A stretch of DNA of 64,000 nt from Candidatus Poribacteria bacterium (GTDB taxonomy: Bacteria; Poribacteria; WGA-4E; WGA-3G), in assembly GCA_009841255.1 (NCBI GenBank), contig VXMD01000072.1:26993-90992 (forward strand). Reading direction: 5' to 3'. Shown one piece after another: positions 54,553 to 63,444 of this stretch (the first letter of the stretch is position 1; each line of letters starts with the position of its first letter). The notes beneath the pieces are model-generated. The model ran no database searches, had not been told where the DNA came from, and saw nothing but the letters and a program-made list of their open reading frames with translations. A program made the translations under genes and the position numbers.

Positions 54553-56127
54553 TTAATTCCTTTTCTCTTTCAAATGGAATATCGTCTCAGAATACGCTGA
54601 CCCTCGATTCTTTTCGGTCCGATTTAACACAGGTCGCTTGTGTTGATTAACGATGTGCATTCCCGCTATTTCAGCAATAGTTGGATACATATTGAACTTA
54701 TCGTTTGCAACGGTGAAAACATCATAATCGTCAGTTAAAAACCGCTTACAGTTCTTAAAAACTTCTGCTACGCCATGAATGTAAGATTCTCTCGCCTCGC
54801 GCCCTTTACCTCTAAATAAGGGACCAATCTCCAATTCATCTAATCTTTTGAAATCAAAAAGATCATAAGCGTAGGCATGCTGCTCATGGTAGTTGATAAG
54901 TCCAACATACGGCGGACTTGTAAAGATACCTTTAATTCTTTGCTTCTGGGCAATTTCTGCAAATCGTAGATCTATGTGTTTCAATATTGTGAAGATGTCA
55001 ATTGTTTGTGAATCACCAGTTATGCAGTGTTGAAAGGTGTCTGTTTTTAATTTACCAAACTCAACCCATCGTTGCACACTATCTTTGCAGTATCGCTCCC
55101 ACCAACTGAGGATTGAAAAGAGCGGTTTGCATACCTTTCCATGTTTTCTGCAATAATATGTTGTTGTCACGGGCTTCCGTAGTGTGCCTAAATCTGCGTG
55201 TGTCGTAGCTCGGCACGAGCGAATCGTCCGGCTTAATATTAACATCAAGGCGTTTTGTATTGAAAGATCCTCTACTTTTTTAATCAAGTTATAGATGAAC
55301 TCAATCTCGGCTCTAACTCCGGGAAGATACCACCGCTTCATAAAGCGAGCGGAGTCAATCGGCATCTGGACATCAATTTGATACTCAGAAACGAGTTCAT
55401 GATAGGTCTTTAAAAATGCAACTTCCTTCTCAGTTCCGTACTGTTTTTGATTGATTTCACCTGCTCTGACTTGGCGTTTGAAGGAAATTGGAAAATATTG
55501 ATTATTGAACTCTGTTAGTTTTTCGGCGAGTTTAGTCTCAAATTCGGTTATTCCAGATGTGGTAACAAAATTCCTGAGAGTTCTTGTAATGTTCTGACTT
55601 TCTTCATATAAACGGGTCAAATTATATGTCGTCACCTTGGCATTGCCAATAAAAGCGTTAAACGCTGAAATATCAATGCCAATTGCGTGCATCCCAAGTT
55701 CATTTGCTTGGACTAAAGTAGTCCCGCTTCCACAGAACGGATCAAGCACAATATCACCTGGTTGAAAATAGACATCCCGTTTAAAGTCGTCAGTATGTGC
55801 ATCCAAAAAATAGCCTACGAGTTGCGGAATAAATTTACCTTTATACGGATGCAACCTGTGAACATGCTTTGTTGTTTCCGCCTCCTTCACTTTTTCAAAG
55901 GATAGCGTCCAGTTCAAGTCGTCACCGAGTTCATCTTTCCACCGCGTTTTACGACGATTTAGACTGTAGTAATTCTCAAGACTTTTTTTTTCAATTAACG
56001 TTACCCCGTTATCTACAACGGATTCAATCCTTCCATACTGGATTAAATATGTGATATTCGCAGGCGTAACGTTTTTATTCATGTGCTTTGAAGCCCATTG
56101 ACTTGCCTGTTTAAGTGTAAGAAGCAT
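54553..56127 (-). CDS. Type II DNA methyltransferase with N-terminal helix-turn-helix-like region
   Basis: The 524-residue protein has motif I DPFCGSGTT at 129-137 and the catalytic TSPPYVGLINYHEQHAYAY near 410, so motif I precedes motif IV, unlike the solitary enzyme at 336. The first 60 residues (QASQWASKHMNKNVTPANITYLIQYGRI) look like a helix-turn-helix of the excisionase/MerR type and may bind DNA to regulate the operon. The long spacer between motifs (about 270 residues) probably holds the target-recognition domain. It modifies the host sites and is three bases upstream of the restriction enzyme gene. Confidence 0.9.
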   Translation of the reverse strand: MLLTLKQASQWASKHMNKNVTPANITYLIQYGRIESVVDNGVTLIEKKSLENYYSLNRRKTRWKDELGDDLNWTLSFEKVKEAETTKHVHRLHPYKGKFIPQLVGYFLDAHTDDFKRDVYFQPGDIVLDPFCGSGTTLVQANELGMHAIGIDISAFNAFIGNAKVTTYNLTRLYEESQNITRTLRNFVTTSGITEFETKLAEKLTEFNNQYFPISFKRQVRAGEINQKQYGTEKEVAFLKTYHELVSEYQIDVQMPIDSARFMKRWYLPGVRAEIEFIYNLIKKVEDLSIQNALMLILSRTIRSCRATTHADLGTLRKPVTTTYYCRKHGKVCKPLFSILSWWERYCKDSVQRWVEFGKLKTDTFQHCITGDSQTIDIFTILKHIDLRFAEIAQKQRIKGIFTSPPYVGLINYHEQHAYAYDLFDFKRLDELEIGPLFRGKGREARESYIHGVAEVFKNCKRFLTDDYDVFTVANDKFNMYPTIAEIAGMHIVNQHKRPVLNRTEKNRGSAYSETIFHLKEKRN

Positions 56128-56205
56128 CTTTCCAATATTACCTTCGTACTGATTTTTGATAGAAAACGAGTTTACCTCTGTGTGATAAGTTTGCGGGAGA
56201 CTTGC

Positions 56206-56646
56206 TCAATCTCCTGAAGGCGGCTGGATTTTCTGAAGAACCACTTTGCTCTCGCTCTTCAACTTCAAAGATTCAGCGATATTTCCCATGTTAATCGCAA
56301 TCTTGAACTGTTTGGTAGAGGTCGAGAACCGTCCCAAATAGTCCCCCTCAGGAACATCTCCATAGTTTTCAACAAATTTGATCTGAATTTTTGGTCCCGT
56401 TGCAAACGCTGCTTCAAGCGTGTCCCCAAGTTCCCAACCGCGTTCGGTAAATGGAGCGATATAGAGGTCGGTGACGGCGTTACCGTGGTCGTCTATTTCG
56501 ACAATCGTTCCAGAGAGCGAGGTCATTTCTTCGATCTCCGGTGCACTCATTTTTTGACTGCATCCAGTAAGAAGGATGATGGTCATGAAAGGGACCATGA
56601 ACACCAATTTCCAATAGTCCGAAAAGGATTGATAGTAGAATTTCAC
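56206..56646 (-). CDS. Lipoprotein with SAM-hydroxide-adenosyltransferase C-terminal-like domain
   Basis: About 146 residues from GTG 56646 (GGAGG 12 bases upstream; ATG 56664 possible). It has a lipoprotein signal with TGC lipobox (FMTIILLTGC). The mature part, SGTIVEIDDHGNAVTDL then YLGRFSTSTKQFKIAINMGNIAESLKL and VVLQK, matches the C-terminal barrel of the DUF62/SAM hydroxide adenosyltransferase family (pattern GxVxxxDxFGNxxTN and INxGNAAxxLxL). The N-terminal catalytic domain is absent. So it is probably a lipid-anchored binding domain. It is divergent from the EEP-family lipoprotein gene. Confidence 0.72.
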   Translation of the reverse strand: MKFYYQSFSDYWKLVFMVPFMTIILLTGCSQKMSAPEIEEMTSLSGTIVEIDDHGNAVTDLYIAPFTERGWELGDTLEAAFATGPKIQIKFVENYGDVPEGDYLGRFSTSTKQFKIAINMGNIAESLKLKSESKVVLQKIQPPSGD

Positions 56647-56843
56647 TGTAAGGTATACCTCCATGCGTCATTTAGAAACTGTTTTAAGTATAGTGGAAAG
56701 ATAGGTAAATGTCAAGAGAAAATAGAAGAAGGTTTCAAAGGAATTTCGTTTGATGGATAAGTGGATTTGTGCTATTCTCTCTTTGGCAGGGTTTCCCTGT
56801 AAAATATGCGATAATGAGCAATACCAATTTCGAGGAGATGAAT

Positions 56844-57959
56844 ATGTCAAAAAAACTGAATCTACGTGGCAAGTTTTCAAAATCTGTGAGTTCCATCAAA
56901 ATCGTCCTCCTGTTATTCGGGATCCTGTTAGGCCTTTCGGGCTGTGAGAAAATAACCTCACCGATGTTACCAGTGGGCGGCACCTCAGATACAGAACCGC
57001 TTACCGTGATGACCTACAACGTTTATGTCGGCGGCAGTGTAAATGCGGTTTTGTCTGTAGAGAATCTGCTACAAATTCCCACAGAAGTTGCTAATGTGTA
57101 TAATAGTGTTATCGCATCTGATTTCCCGGGACGCGCTGCGGCAATTGCCAAATCTATAAAGATGTATGAACCCCATCTTATCGGTCTGCAAGAAATTGCA
57201 CTCATTCGTCAACAAAGCCCAGGCAATGCCATTACAGAAAGAACGCCAGATGCTGAAGAGGTCGTCTTGGATTTTCTCCAAATTTTGATGGATGCGCTCC
57301 AAGCAGAAAGTTTGAACTATCAAGTCGCTGCACACGTCGAAAATGTAGATGTCGAAATGCCAATGTTCACGGATACCGGGATTGCCGATGTCCGATTAAC
57401 CGACTATGACGTGATCCTATCTCGCAGCGATGTCGGCATCTCACGTCCGACAAGTGCTAACTTTAGAAATAAACTCTCAATCGAAAGGCTTGGGCTTGAA
57501 ATTCCGAGAGGGTATACTGCTGTAGATGCCACTGTTGCTGGTGTGACGTACCGTTTTGTTAACACACATTTAGAGGCATTCACACCGGAAATTCGAGTCG
57601 CGCAAATGCAAGAACTCGTAGATATCCTGAGTGAGGAGACCCTGCCGATTGTCCTGTTAGGAGATTTCAATACGCCGGCACCCAATGGGGCTGCTTACCA
57701 AGTATTACTCTCGGCGGGATATATTGACGTTTGGCAGATGGATTCCCAAGGAACGGGTAATACCTGTTGTCAAGCCCCTGACATCCTAAATGCGGTGAGT
57801 GGTCATTCTGTACGGATTGATCAAATTTTCGTCCGAAACCTTGAATTACCTACGCAGATCCTGACGCATACGATAGGAGACGCTTCTTCGGAACGGTTGC
57901 CTTCTGGGTTGTGGCCCTCCGACCATGCAGGGGTCGTCGCCCATCTCGCATTTGAGTAG
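56844..57959 (+). CDS. Endonuclease/exonuclease/phosphatase family lipoprotein
   Basis: A 371-residue protein with a lipoprotein signal (lipobox LSGC) and an EEP-fold domain: VMTYNVYVGG, LIGLQEIAL (Glu metal ligand), YDVILSR, VNTHLEAF (His), LLGDFNTPAP (Asp/Asn) and SDHAGVVAHL (catalytic His). Such exported enzymes are nucleases or phosphodiesterases of sphingomyelin or inositol phosphates. ATG 56844 follows GAGGAG with seven-base spacing; the frame opens to 56769. It probably sits on the outer membrane or inner membrane facing the periplasm. It converges on the ABC-binding gene through a strong terminator. Confidence 0.88.
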   Translation: MSKKLNLRGKFSKSVSSIKIVLLLFGILLGLSGCEKITSPMLPVGGTSDTEPLTVMTYNVYVGGSVNAVLSVENLLQIPTEVANVYNSVIASDFPGRAAAIAKSIKMYEPHLIGLQEIALIRQQSPGNAITERTPDAEEVVLDFLQILMDALQAESLNYQVAAHVENVDVEMPMFTDTGIADVRLTDYDVILSRSDVGISRPTSANFRNKLSIERLGLEIPRGYTAVDATVAGVTYRFVNTHLEAFTPEIRVAQMQELVDILSEETLPIVLLGDFNTPAPNGAAYQVLLSAGYIDVWQMDSQGTGNTCCQAPDILNAVSGHSVRIDQIFVRNLELPTQILTHTIGDASSERLPSGLWPSDHAGVVAHLAFE

Positions 57960-57988
57960 CCAAGATTGGTTTAATTCGTTAAAAAAGT

Positions 57989-58031
57989 AAGCGCGCTGTG
58001 ACAATGTTTAAAGATCCGTCACAGCGCGCTT
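57989..58031. terminator. Bidirectional intrinsic terminator
   Basis: AAGCGCGCTGTGAC (57989-58002) pairs perfectly with GTCACAGCGCGCTT (58018-58031). An A-run precedes and a T-rich segment follows the hairpin, so it can end transcription from both convergent genes. Confidence 0.85.
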
Positions 58032-58050
58032 TTCGTTCTACACATTCAGC

Positions 58051-59229
58051 TTACTCAGGTCCACTAATTTCGAACACTGTCTCCGTCCCTACAACTTTGT
58101 AAGGTTGTACTTCTCCGTTAGCAATTTGGAAGACACCGACGCTTTTGACGGGATGGCGGTTCTCATCGAAACGAGAAATACTTGTGGCACCTTCGTAGTT
58201 AGCAATTGCAGCGATTGCATCCCGAACCATAACTGGATCTGTTGATCCTACTGCTTCAATCGCAATTGCCAATAAATGCATCGCATCATAGCCTGTTGCG
58301 GCAATCCCATTGGCTGGATTCTCGAACATCGCTTCGTATGCGGAAATAAATTCCGTGGCATCGGGATCGAAGTTGGTACAATAGTAGGTATTTTCAAGAG
58401 GTGAATTATCCTCCAAAACCTCAAACATCAATGGATCATCCATGCCATCGCTCCCAATAAAGGTGGATTCAATCCCCATGTCCCGCGCCTGTTTCATGAT
58501 GAGCGGGTTCTCTGGGGGGAAACTTGCGATAAAGAGTACATCCGGGTTTGCATCTTTGATTGCTGTGAGTTGTGCCTCAAAGATCGTATCGCCTGTCTCA
58601 TACATCTGTCTTTCAACAATGCTACCACCGAGTTCCTGGAAATTGGCATCGAATGCTTCGACGAAACCGATGGAATAAACATCCTCGTTCTGCCAAATCA
58701 TTGCAGCGGTTTTTGCGCCGAGTTCATTCACAGCAAACTGAGCCATGAGTTTTGCCTGCAACGCATTAGAACTCGCAGCGAGAAAGAGAAATTCACCGGT
58801 CTCTGTCACGTTTGCGCCAGTTGCTCCGACAAGAGTCGGGATGTTGATAATCGGTCCGATTTTCACTGCATGGCTCGAAAACAGGGGACCCAAGATCGCA
58901 ACAACATTTTCCGTCTCAGCCAATTCTGTCGCGGATTGAACAACGTCCGCTGTGAGTTCCTCTCTGTAGACAAACTCAACCTGCATGCCGAGGACACCAC
59001 CGATTTGATTGATTTCAGCTTGAGCGAGTTCAGCGCCTTCACCAAAACTAAAATAAAGTGGATGTGGACGAATCACCCCCACCTTCAGCGTGGACATCGT
59101 ATCGGTGTCAGGCGGGGCAACCATATCCTCGGTCATCGTTATATCACGCATCCGTTCACATCCAGACAGCAACGCGACTGTAAGTGAAAACAATACGCAT
59201 AGCACCAATGTAGAAATTTTCGTGTTCAT
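58051..59229 (-). CDS. Amino-acid-type ABC transporter substrate-binding lipoprotein
   Basis: A 392-residue type I periplasmic binding protein of the LivJ/leucine-binding family. Lipobox LSGC gives a lipid anchor; then KVGVIRPHPLYFSFGEGAELAQAEIN, VVAILGPLFSSHA, GATGANVTETGEFLF, YSIGFVEAFDANFQELGG, VLFIASFPP and NGIAATGYDAMHLLA follow in family order. It is probably the receptor for a branched-chain amino acid or amide transporter, but no permease or ATPase is next to it. ATG 59229 has GGAG at six-base spacing. Confidence 0.92.
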   Translation of the reverse strand: MNTKISTLVLCVLFSLTVALLSGCERMRDITMTEDMVAPPDTDTMSTLKVGVIRPHPLYFSFGEGAELAQAEINQIGGVLGMQVEFVYREELTADVVQSATELAETENVVAILGPLFSSHAVKIGPIINIPTLVGATGANVTETGEFLFLAASSNALQAKLMAQFAVNELGAKTAAMIWQNEDVYSIGFVEAFDANFQELGGSIVERQMYETGDTIFEAQLTAIKDANPDVLFIASFPPENPLIMKQARDMGIESTFIGSDGMDDPLMFEVLEDNSPLENTYYCTNFDPDATEFISAYEAMFENPANGIAATGYDAMHLLAIAIEAVGSTDPVMVRDAIAAIANYEGATSISRFDENRHPVKSVGVFQIANGEVQPYKVVGTETVFEISGPE

Positions 59230-59246
59230 AAGTTTCTCCATTAAAA

Positions 59247-62207
59247 TTAATTTCGTGCTTCCGGTGTGACCGTAAGCGTGATTTGTTCTCCGCCGCGTAG
59301 CACAACAACTTCGACGGGTTCTCCGATTTTCACAGCATCAAGGGCATAGGTATAGTCGTAGATGTTCGCGATCTTCTGTCCTCCAAATTCGACGATAACA
59401 TCGCCACCCTTCAAACCCGCTTTATCGGCGGGTCCCCCGGCGCGAACCCCAGAGAGTTTGACACCGGTACCTTCCGTGGTATAGTCCGGAATCGTACCAA
59501 GATAGGCACGCAGGGAATCGCGACTCCCGCCTTCTGATTCGCTCCGTTCTACCGAAACATATTCCGGGCGTTCAGGTGTCCGAATGACATCTAAAACAAT
59601 ACCGTGCGCTAATTTAGAGATCCGCGCAAGTCCGTCATAATTAAGAGTCTCTATATCATCTGTTGGACGGTTATAGTCCTCGTGTCCACCCGTGAAGAAG
59701 CTCAGCACCGGGACCTCTTTCGGGTAGAAAGCGGTCACGTCCGTTGGCAGATACGGATCGGTTTGTAATGTTAGATTGAAACCGATCGGGACGTTCCGCT
59801 TTTCAATGAGTTTCGTCCACACAGATGACGAACCGACCCCTTGTAAGATGAGTTTGTTGTCTCGGAGTCGCCCGACCATATCAAAATTGACGTACGCCAC
59901 GACTTTGTCTAAAGGAACAACAGGGTGATTGACGAAGTGGGTGGATCCGATGAGTCCGAGTTCTTCTCCTGACCAGAGTGCGAAGATAATCCCTCTGTTG
60001 AATTTTTCAGGATGTTCTTGGGACGCTTCACTGAGGGTCGCCGCCAATTCCAAAACGACAGCCGTGCCGGAGGCGTTGTCATCTGCGCCGTTGTGAATCT
60101 GTCCTTCCTCACCCTTCCGAGCCAGTGAACCGATTTCACCGTAGCCGATATGGTCGTAGTGTGCCCCCACAACAACGTACTCCGTGTCCTCTGTTGATTG
60201 CGGCGGTGGGAGCATCGCCACCACATTTCTATCCGTTTTCTTAACCTTCTCGATAGAAACGACGATTTTGACTTTGACATCGGGCAAGGGGAACTGCCCA
60301 ACAAAGTGTGGGTTTTCCACATCAAGCCCGGACTGAACCTCTTTCAGGTCCTTACCAGATGGTGCGAAGAGAGTATTCGCGACGGTATCAGTGATTGATA
60401 CCGCGACAATTCCTGAATCCGCGAGACTGCTATCGAAATCAAGCGGGATCAATTTGCCTGCATTTGGAGAGTTCGGACCGGCGACAACGAGAAACGCTTT
60501 TGCGCCGTGTTCTCGTGCCTGCATCGCCTTATACCGAAGTCCCGCATACCGATTCAGTTCCTGGCGACGTTCGGGTTCAACCGCTTCGGGAACGTAGCGG
60601 AGTGCAACGACAATTTTGTCCTTCACGTCTAACCCTGCATAAGCATCATAGCCTTCACCTAACTTGCCGGGGACGGTGAGTCCATATCCAACAAAAGCGA
60701 CTTCCCCTTCAACGACACCGTTCCGCGAAAAGGAGAGCGGTTGAAAGTCCTGTTCTACACTGAATTCCATTGCCTGCTCAGTCCCGTGCATTTGGCGTGT
60801 GATATGCAAACTGTTTTCTTCCGTTATGATTTGTCTCCCGGCGGTGAATTCAAATTCTTGGAAGTAACTCGCTTCATCGTTGACAGGCTTGAGACCAAGT
60901 TCTTCAAATTGGGTAGCGATATGCGCCGCTGCACGTTTCGCGCCTTCTGAACCGGTCATTCTGCCTTCAAGCGCATCGCCAGCAAGAAATTCAATATGTT
61001 GACGGATACTCGTTTTTTTAGGGGATTCGGGAACGGCAACCGTTTGGACGGCATGCACTGGTGAGTGGGGACTCCTCGGAGCCGATGTAACTGCATTCAG
61101 GGCAGCTTCATGATTCCAGTCGGCAATATAGAGTTGCGAAACCTCTTGACTGTTCCGATTCGAAGTCCAGCACAAACGACTGCCGTCTGGTGAAAAGACA
61201 GGGAGTCCGTCAAACCCATCGGTTGTCGTAACACGGACGGGTTCATGTCTGCCTCTCCCATCGACAAGATAGAGTTCAAAATTAGAGAATCCAAGTTTGT
61301 TGGAGGCGAAGATAACATAAGCACCACTCGGATGGAAGTAGGGTGCCCAGGACATGCTGTCAAAATCGGTGAGTCGGCGCACGCTGGAGCCATCTGTCCG
61401 CATTGTGTAGATATCGGCTTCGCTGCCGTCAGGTGTAAAGTGTCGCCAGACGATATGCTGCCCGTCGGGTGTAAAGAAGGGACCCCCATCGTAGCCTGGA
61501 GAATCCGTTAGCTGGATTTGATCGGATCCGTCGGCGTTCATAATATAAATTTCGCCGAAATAAGCGGGATCGACTTCCAACTGTTTCAGGTCTTTTGAGG
61601 AGAGTTGGCTTTTGGGATACGCGTTCCGCAGCGAACAGAAAACGATGCGTTTACCATCAGGTGAGTATGAGGCTTCGGCATCGTAGCCGGGTGCGTCTGT
61701 CAGTTGTTTGAGGTTACTCCCGTCTCGGTTTGCCGAGAAGATGTCCATCTTTTCATCGTAATCCCAACTGTAGCGTCTCTCTTTTCCCGATGCCCGGAAT
61801 TCCAGTTCCTCTTCCTGTTTCGCTTTCGCAAAAAGGTCGTGGTGGGTCGAAGCGTAAAGCACTTCATCGGTGCCTGGACGGAAGAAAGCACACGTCGTCT
61901 TTCCCACACCGGATGAGACGCGGTGCGTATCGCCTGTCAGGAGGTCCAAAAGATAGATTTGGTAGAACGGATTATCCGGTTCGCGTTCACTCTGGAAGAT
62001 GAGGGCGTTGCCGTCTTCCGAGAAATATCCCTCGCCGGCACGCTTTCCGTCATAAGTGAGTTGTCGGATATTGCTGAGGAATTGGGATTCGTCAGCAGAA
62101 TCCGTCTCTATCTCATTTGACGCGGCGTGCTGTGCCACGACATTTCCAGTTAGAAAGACAGCAAAGAATATTACACAGAACAACGCTATCGATTTGATGC
62201 AACGCAT
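59247..62207 (-). CDS. Propeller-M28 peptidase-PDZ exported protein
   Basis: A 986-residue exported protein: signal peptide (SIALFCVIFFAVFLTGNVVAQ), an N-terminal TolB-like beta-propeller of PD40 repeats (about 45-360), a PA-like insert domain (about 430-600), an M28 zinc aminopeptidase domain with VVVGAHYDHIGYG (His), NGADDNASG (Asp), WSGEELGLIGS (Glu/Glu), VNFDMVGR (Asp) and FTGGHEDYN (His), and a C-terminal PDZ domain (GVKLSGVRAGGPADKAGLKGGDVIV). It would degrade peptides in the periplasm or outside; the propeller may bind substrate. The start at 62207 has GGGAGGGA upstream. Upstream is a threefold 108-base repeat array. Confidence 0.93.
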   Translation of the reverse strand: MRCIKSIALFCVIFFAVFLTGNVVAQHAASNEIETDSADESQFLSNIRQLTYDGKRAGEGYFSEDGNALIFQSEREPDNPFYQIYLLDLLTGDTHRVSSGVGKTTCAFFRPGTDEVLYASTHHDLFAKAKQEEELEFRASGKERRYSWDYDEKMDIFSANRDGSNLKQLTDAPGYDAEASYSPDGKRIVFCSLRNAYPKSQLSSKDLKQLEVDPAYFGEIYIMNADGSDQIQLTDSPGYDGGPFFTPDGQHIVWRHFTPDGSEADIYTMRTDGSSVRRLTDFDSMSWAPYFHPSGAYVIFASNKLGFSNFELYLVDGRGRHEPVRVTTTDGFDGLPVFSPDGSRLCWTSNRNSQEVSQLYIADWNHEAALNAVTSAPRSPHSPVHAVQTVAVPESPKKTSIRQHIEFLAGDALEGRMTGSEGAKRAAAHIATQFEELGLKPVNDEASYFQEFEFTAGRQIITEENSLHITRQMHGTEQAMEFSVEQDFQPLSFSRNGVVEGEVAFVGYGLTVPGKLGEGYDAYAGLDVKDKIVVALRYVPEAVEPERRQELNRYAGLRYKAMQAREHGAKAFLVVAGPNSPNAGKLIPLDFDSSLADSGIVAVSITDTVANTLFAPSGKDLKEVQSGLDVENPHFVGQFPLPDVKVKIVVSIEKVKKTDRNVVAMLPPPQSTEDTEYVVVGAHYDHIGYGEIGSLARKGEEGQIHNGADDNASGTAVVLELAATLSEASQEHPEKFNRGIIFALWSGEELGLIGSTHFVNHPVVPLDKVVAYVNFDMVGRLRDNKLILQGVGSSSVWTKLIEKRNVPIGFNLTLQTDPYLPTDVTAFYPKEVPVLSFFTGGHEDYNRPTDDIETLNYDGLARISKLAHGIVLDVIRTPERPEYVSVERSESEGGSRDSLRAYLGTIPDYTTEGTGVKLSGVRAGGPADKAGLKGGDVIVEFGGQKIANIYDYTYALDAVKIGEPVEVVVLRGGEQITLTVTPEARN

Positions 62208-62225
62208 CTCAATCCCTCCCACTTT

Positions 62226-62550
62226 TTTTAATTATACCTTGCGGAGAAACGACGCGGTCTGTGCTTTGAAGGTTTTCGCTTAAGAGCCGCCTGCGCCGTT
62301 GTTGCAGGCTATTGTTTAAGATATAATTTCATTTTTTAATTATACCTTGCGGAGAAACGACGCGGTCTGTGCTTTGAAGGTTTTCGCTTAAGAGCCGCCT
62401 GCGCCGTTGTTGCAGGCTATTGTTTAAGATATAATTTCATTTTTTAATTATACCTTGCGGAGAAACGACGCGGTCTGTGCTTTGAAGGTTTTCGCTTAAA
62501 AGTCGCCTGCGCCGTTGTTGCAGGCTATTATTTTAGGCATAATTTCATTC
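62226..62550 (-). repeat. Three tandem 108-base repeats
   Basis: The CCTTGCGG core recurs at 62237, 62345 and 62453, exactly 108 apart. Each unit carries, on the minus strand, a GCCTGC...GCAGGC hairpin segment and ends in the CCGCAAGG/ATTAAAAA box. The first two units are almost identical; the third has several changes. The array is directly upstream of the M28 peptidase gene, so could vary its 5' leader. Confidence 0.85.
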
Positions 62551-62592
62551 TAATAAACGTGCGATGAATCGCACGACTACAAACGGGGTGCC

Positions 62593-63444
62593 CTATAGGT
62601 ATTGTGCTGCTTTCTGCTTAAGAAACGCGAGTCCGTCTATCGCGAGGCTCTCCGCACTCGGTGCAATGTCGCGCCAGATACACGTTGCAGCAGCGATTTC
62701 CTTGACTGCCGGTGTAAACGATTCAATCACGAGCCATCTATCGTAGTTCACCTCGGCGAGTGCGCCGAAGACACCGTCCCAATCTACCAGTCCCGTGCCT
62801 GGCGTGCCACGGTCATTTTCACAGCAGTGAACGTGATGTAAGAAATCGCCGGTCGCGATAATCGCATCTGCTTGATTTTTTTCTTCGATGTTCATGTGGA
62901 AGGTGTCCAGATGCACCTTGAAATATGGACTGTCCACGGCTTCACACAGTTTAACGGCATCTGCAGCGATATTGATGAAATAGGTTTCAAATCGGTTGAG
63001 CGGTTCACTGGCGAGCGTAACACCACATTTTCCAGCGAATTCGCACACATCTTGCAAACCTTCAACACACCATTCCCACTCCTGTTCGTTTCTGCCGCGT
63101 CCAACGAGTGTGCCGACGGCACTATACATCGGTCCAACGAGCGTATCCGCCCCCAATTCGGCGACAATTTCACAGCACCGCTTGAGATAGGTTCTTCCGT
63201 TTTCACGAATCACAGGATCTTCGTCGATTGGATTCCTGTCTCCTGCCATGATATTACACCCGATGGGGTCTAAGCCGGTATCCTTCAATAATCCTTGCGT
63301 ATACGGGATATCCACTGTATCTGGATCAAAGATAGGGATTTCCACACCATCGAACCCCATTTCAGCAACTTTAGGGATGAGGTCTGCGGTTTCTCTGTCA
63401 AACTTATCCGCCCAGAGTAATAAATTAACACCAAACTTTGGCAT
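62593..63444 (-). CDS. Sugar phosphate isomerase/epimerase (tagatose 3-epimerase-like)
   Basis: A 283-residue xylose-isomerase-like TIM barrel with MGFDGVEIPIF, GPMYSAVG, TLASEPLNRFETYF (metal Glu), KVHLDTFHMNIEE (Asp), FLHHVHCCENDRGTPGTG (His) and WLVIESF (Glu), the pattern of D-tagatose/D-psicose 3-epimerases. It interconverts ketohexoses at C3, or acts on a related sugar. No strong Shine-Dalgarno, but AAGGAG lies close to the ATG (GGAGAAC). It stands alone between the repeat array and a gene-free end. Confidence 0.88.
   Translation of the reverse strand: MPKFGVNLLLWADKFDRETADLIPKVAEMGFDGVEIPIFDPDTVDIPYTQGLLKDTGLDPIGCNIMAGDRNPIDEDPVIRENGRTYLKRCCEIVAELGADTLVGPMYSAVGTLVGRGRNEQEWEWCVEGLQDVCEFAGKCGVTLASEPLNRFETYFINIAADAVKLCEAVDSPYFKVHLDTFHMNIEEKNQADAIIATGDFLHHVHCCENDRGTPGTGLVDWDGVFGALAEVNYDRWLVIESFTPAVKEIAAATCIWRDIAPSAESLAIDGLAFLKQKAAQYL

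Noticed and set aside
62226..62550. CRISPR array
   Set aside because: Units are 108 bases and nearly identical throughout, without unique spacers, and no cas genes are present.
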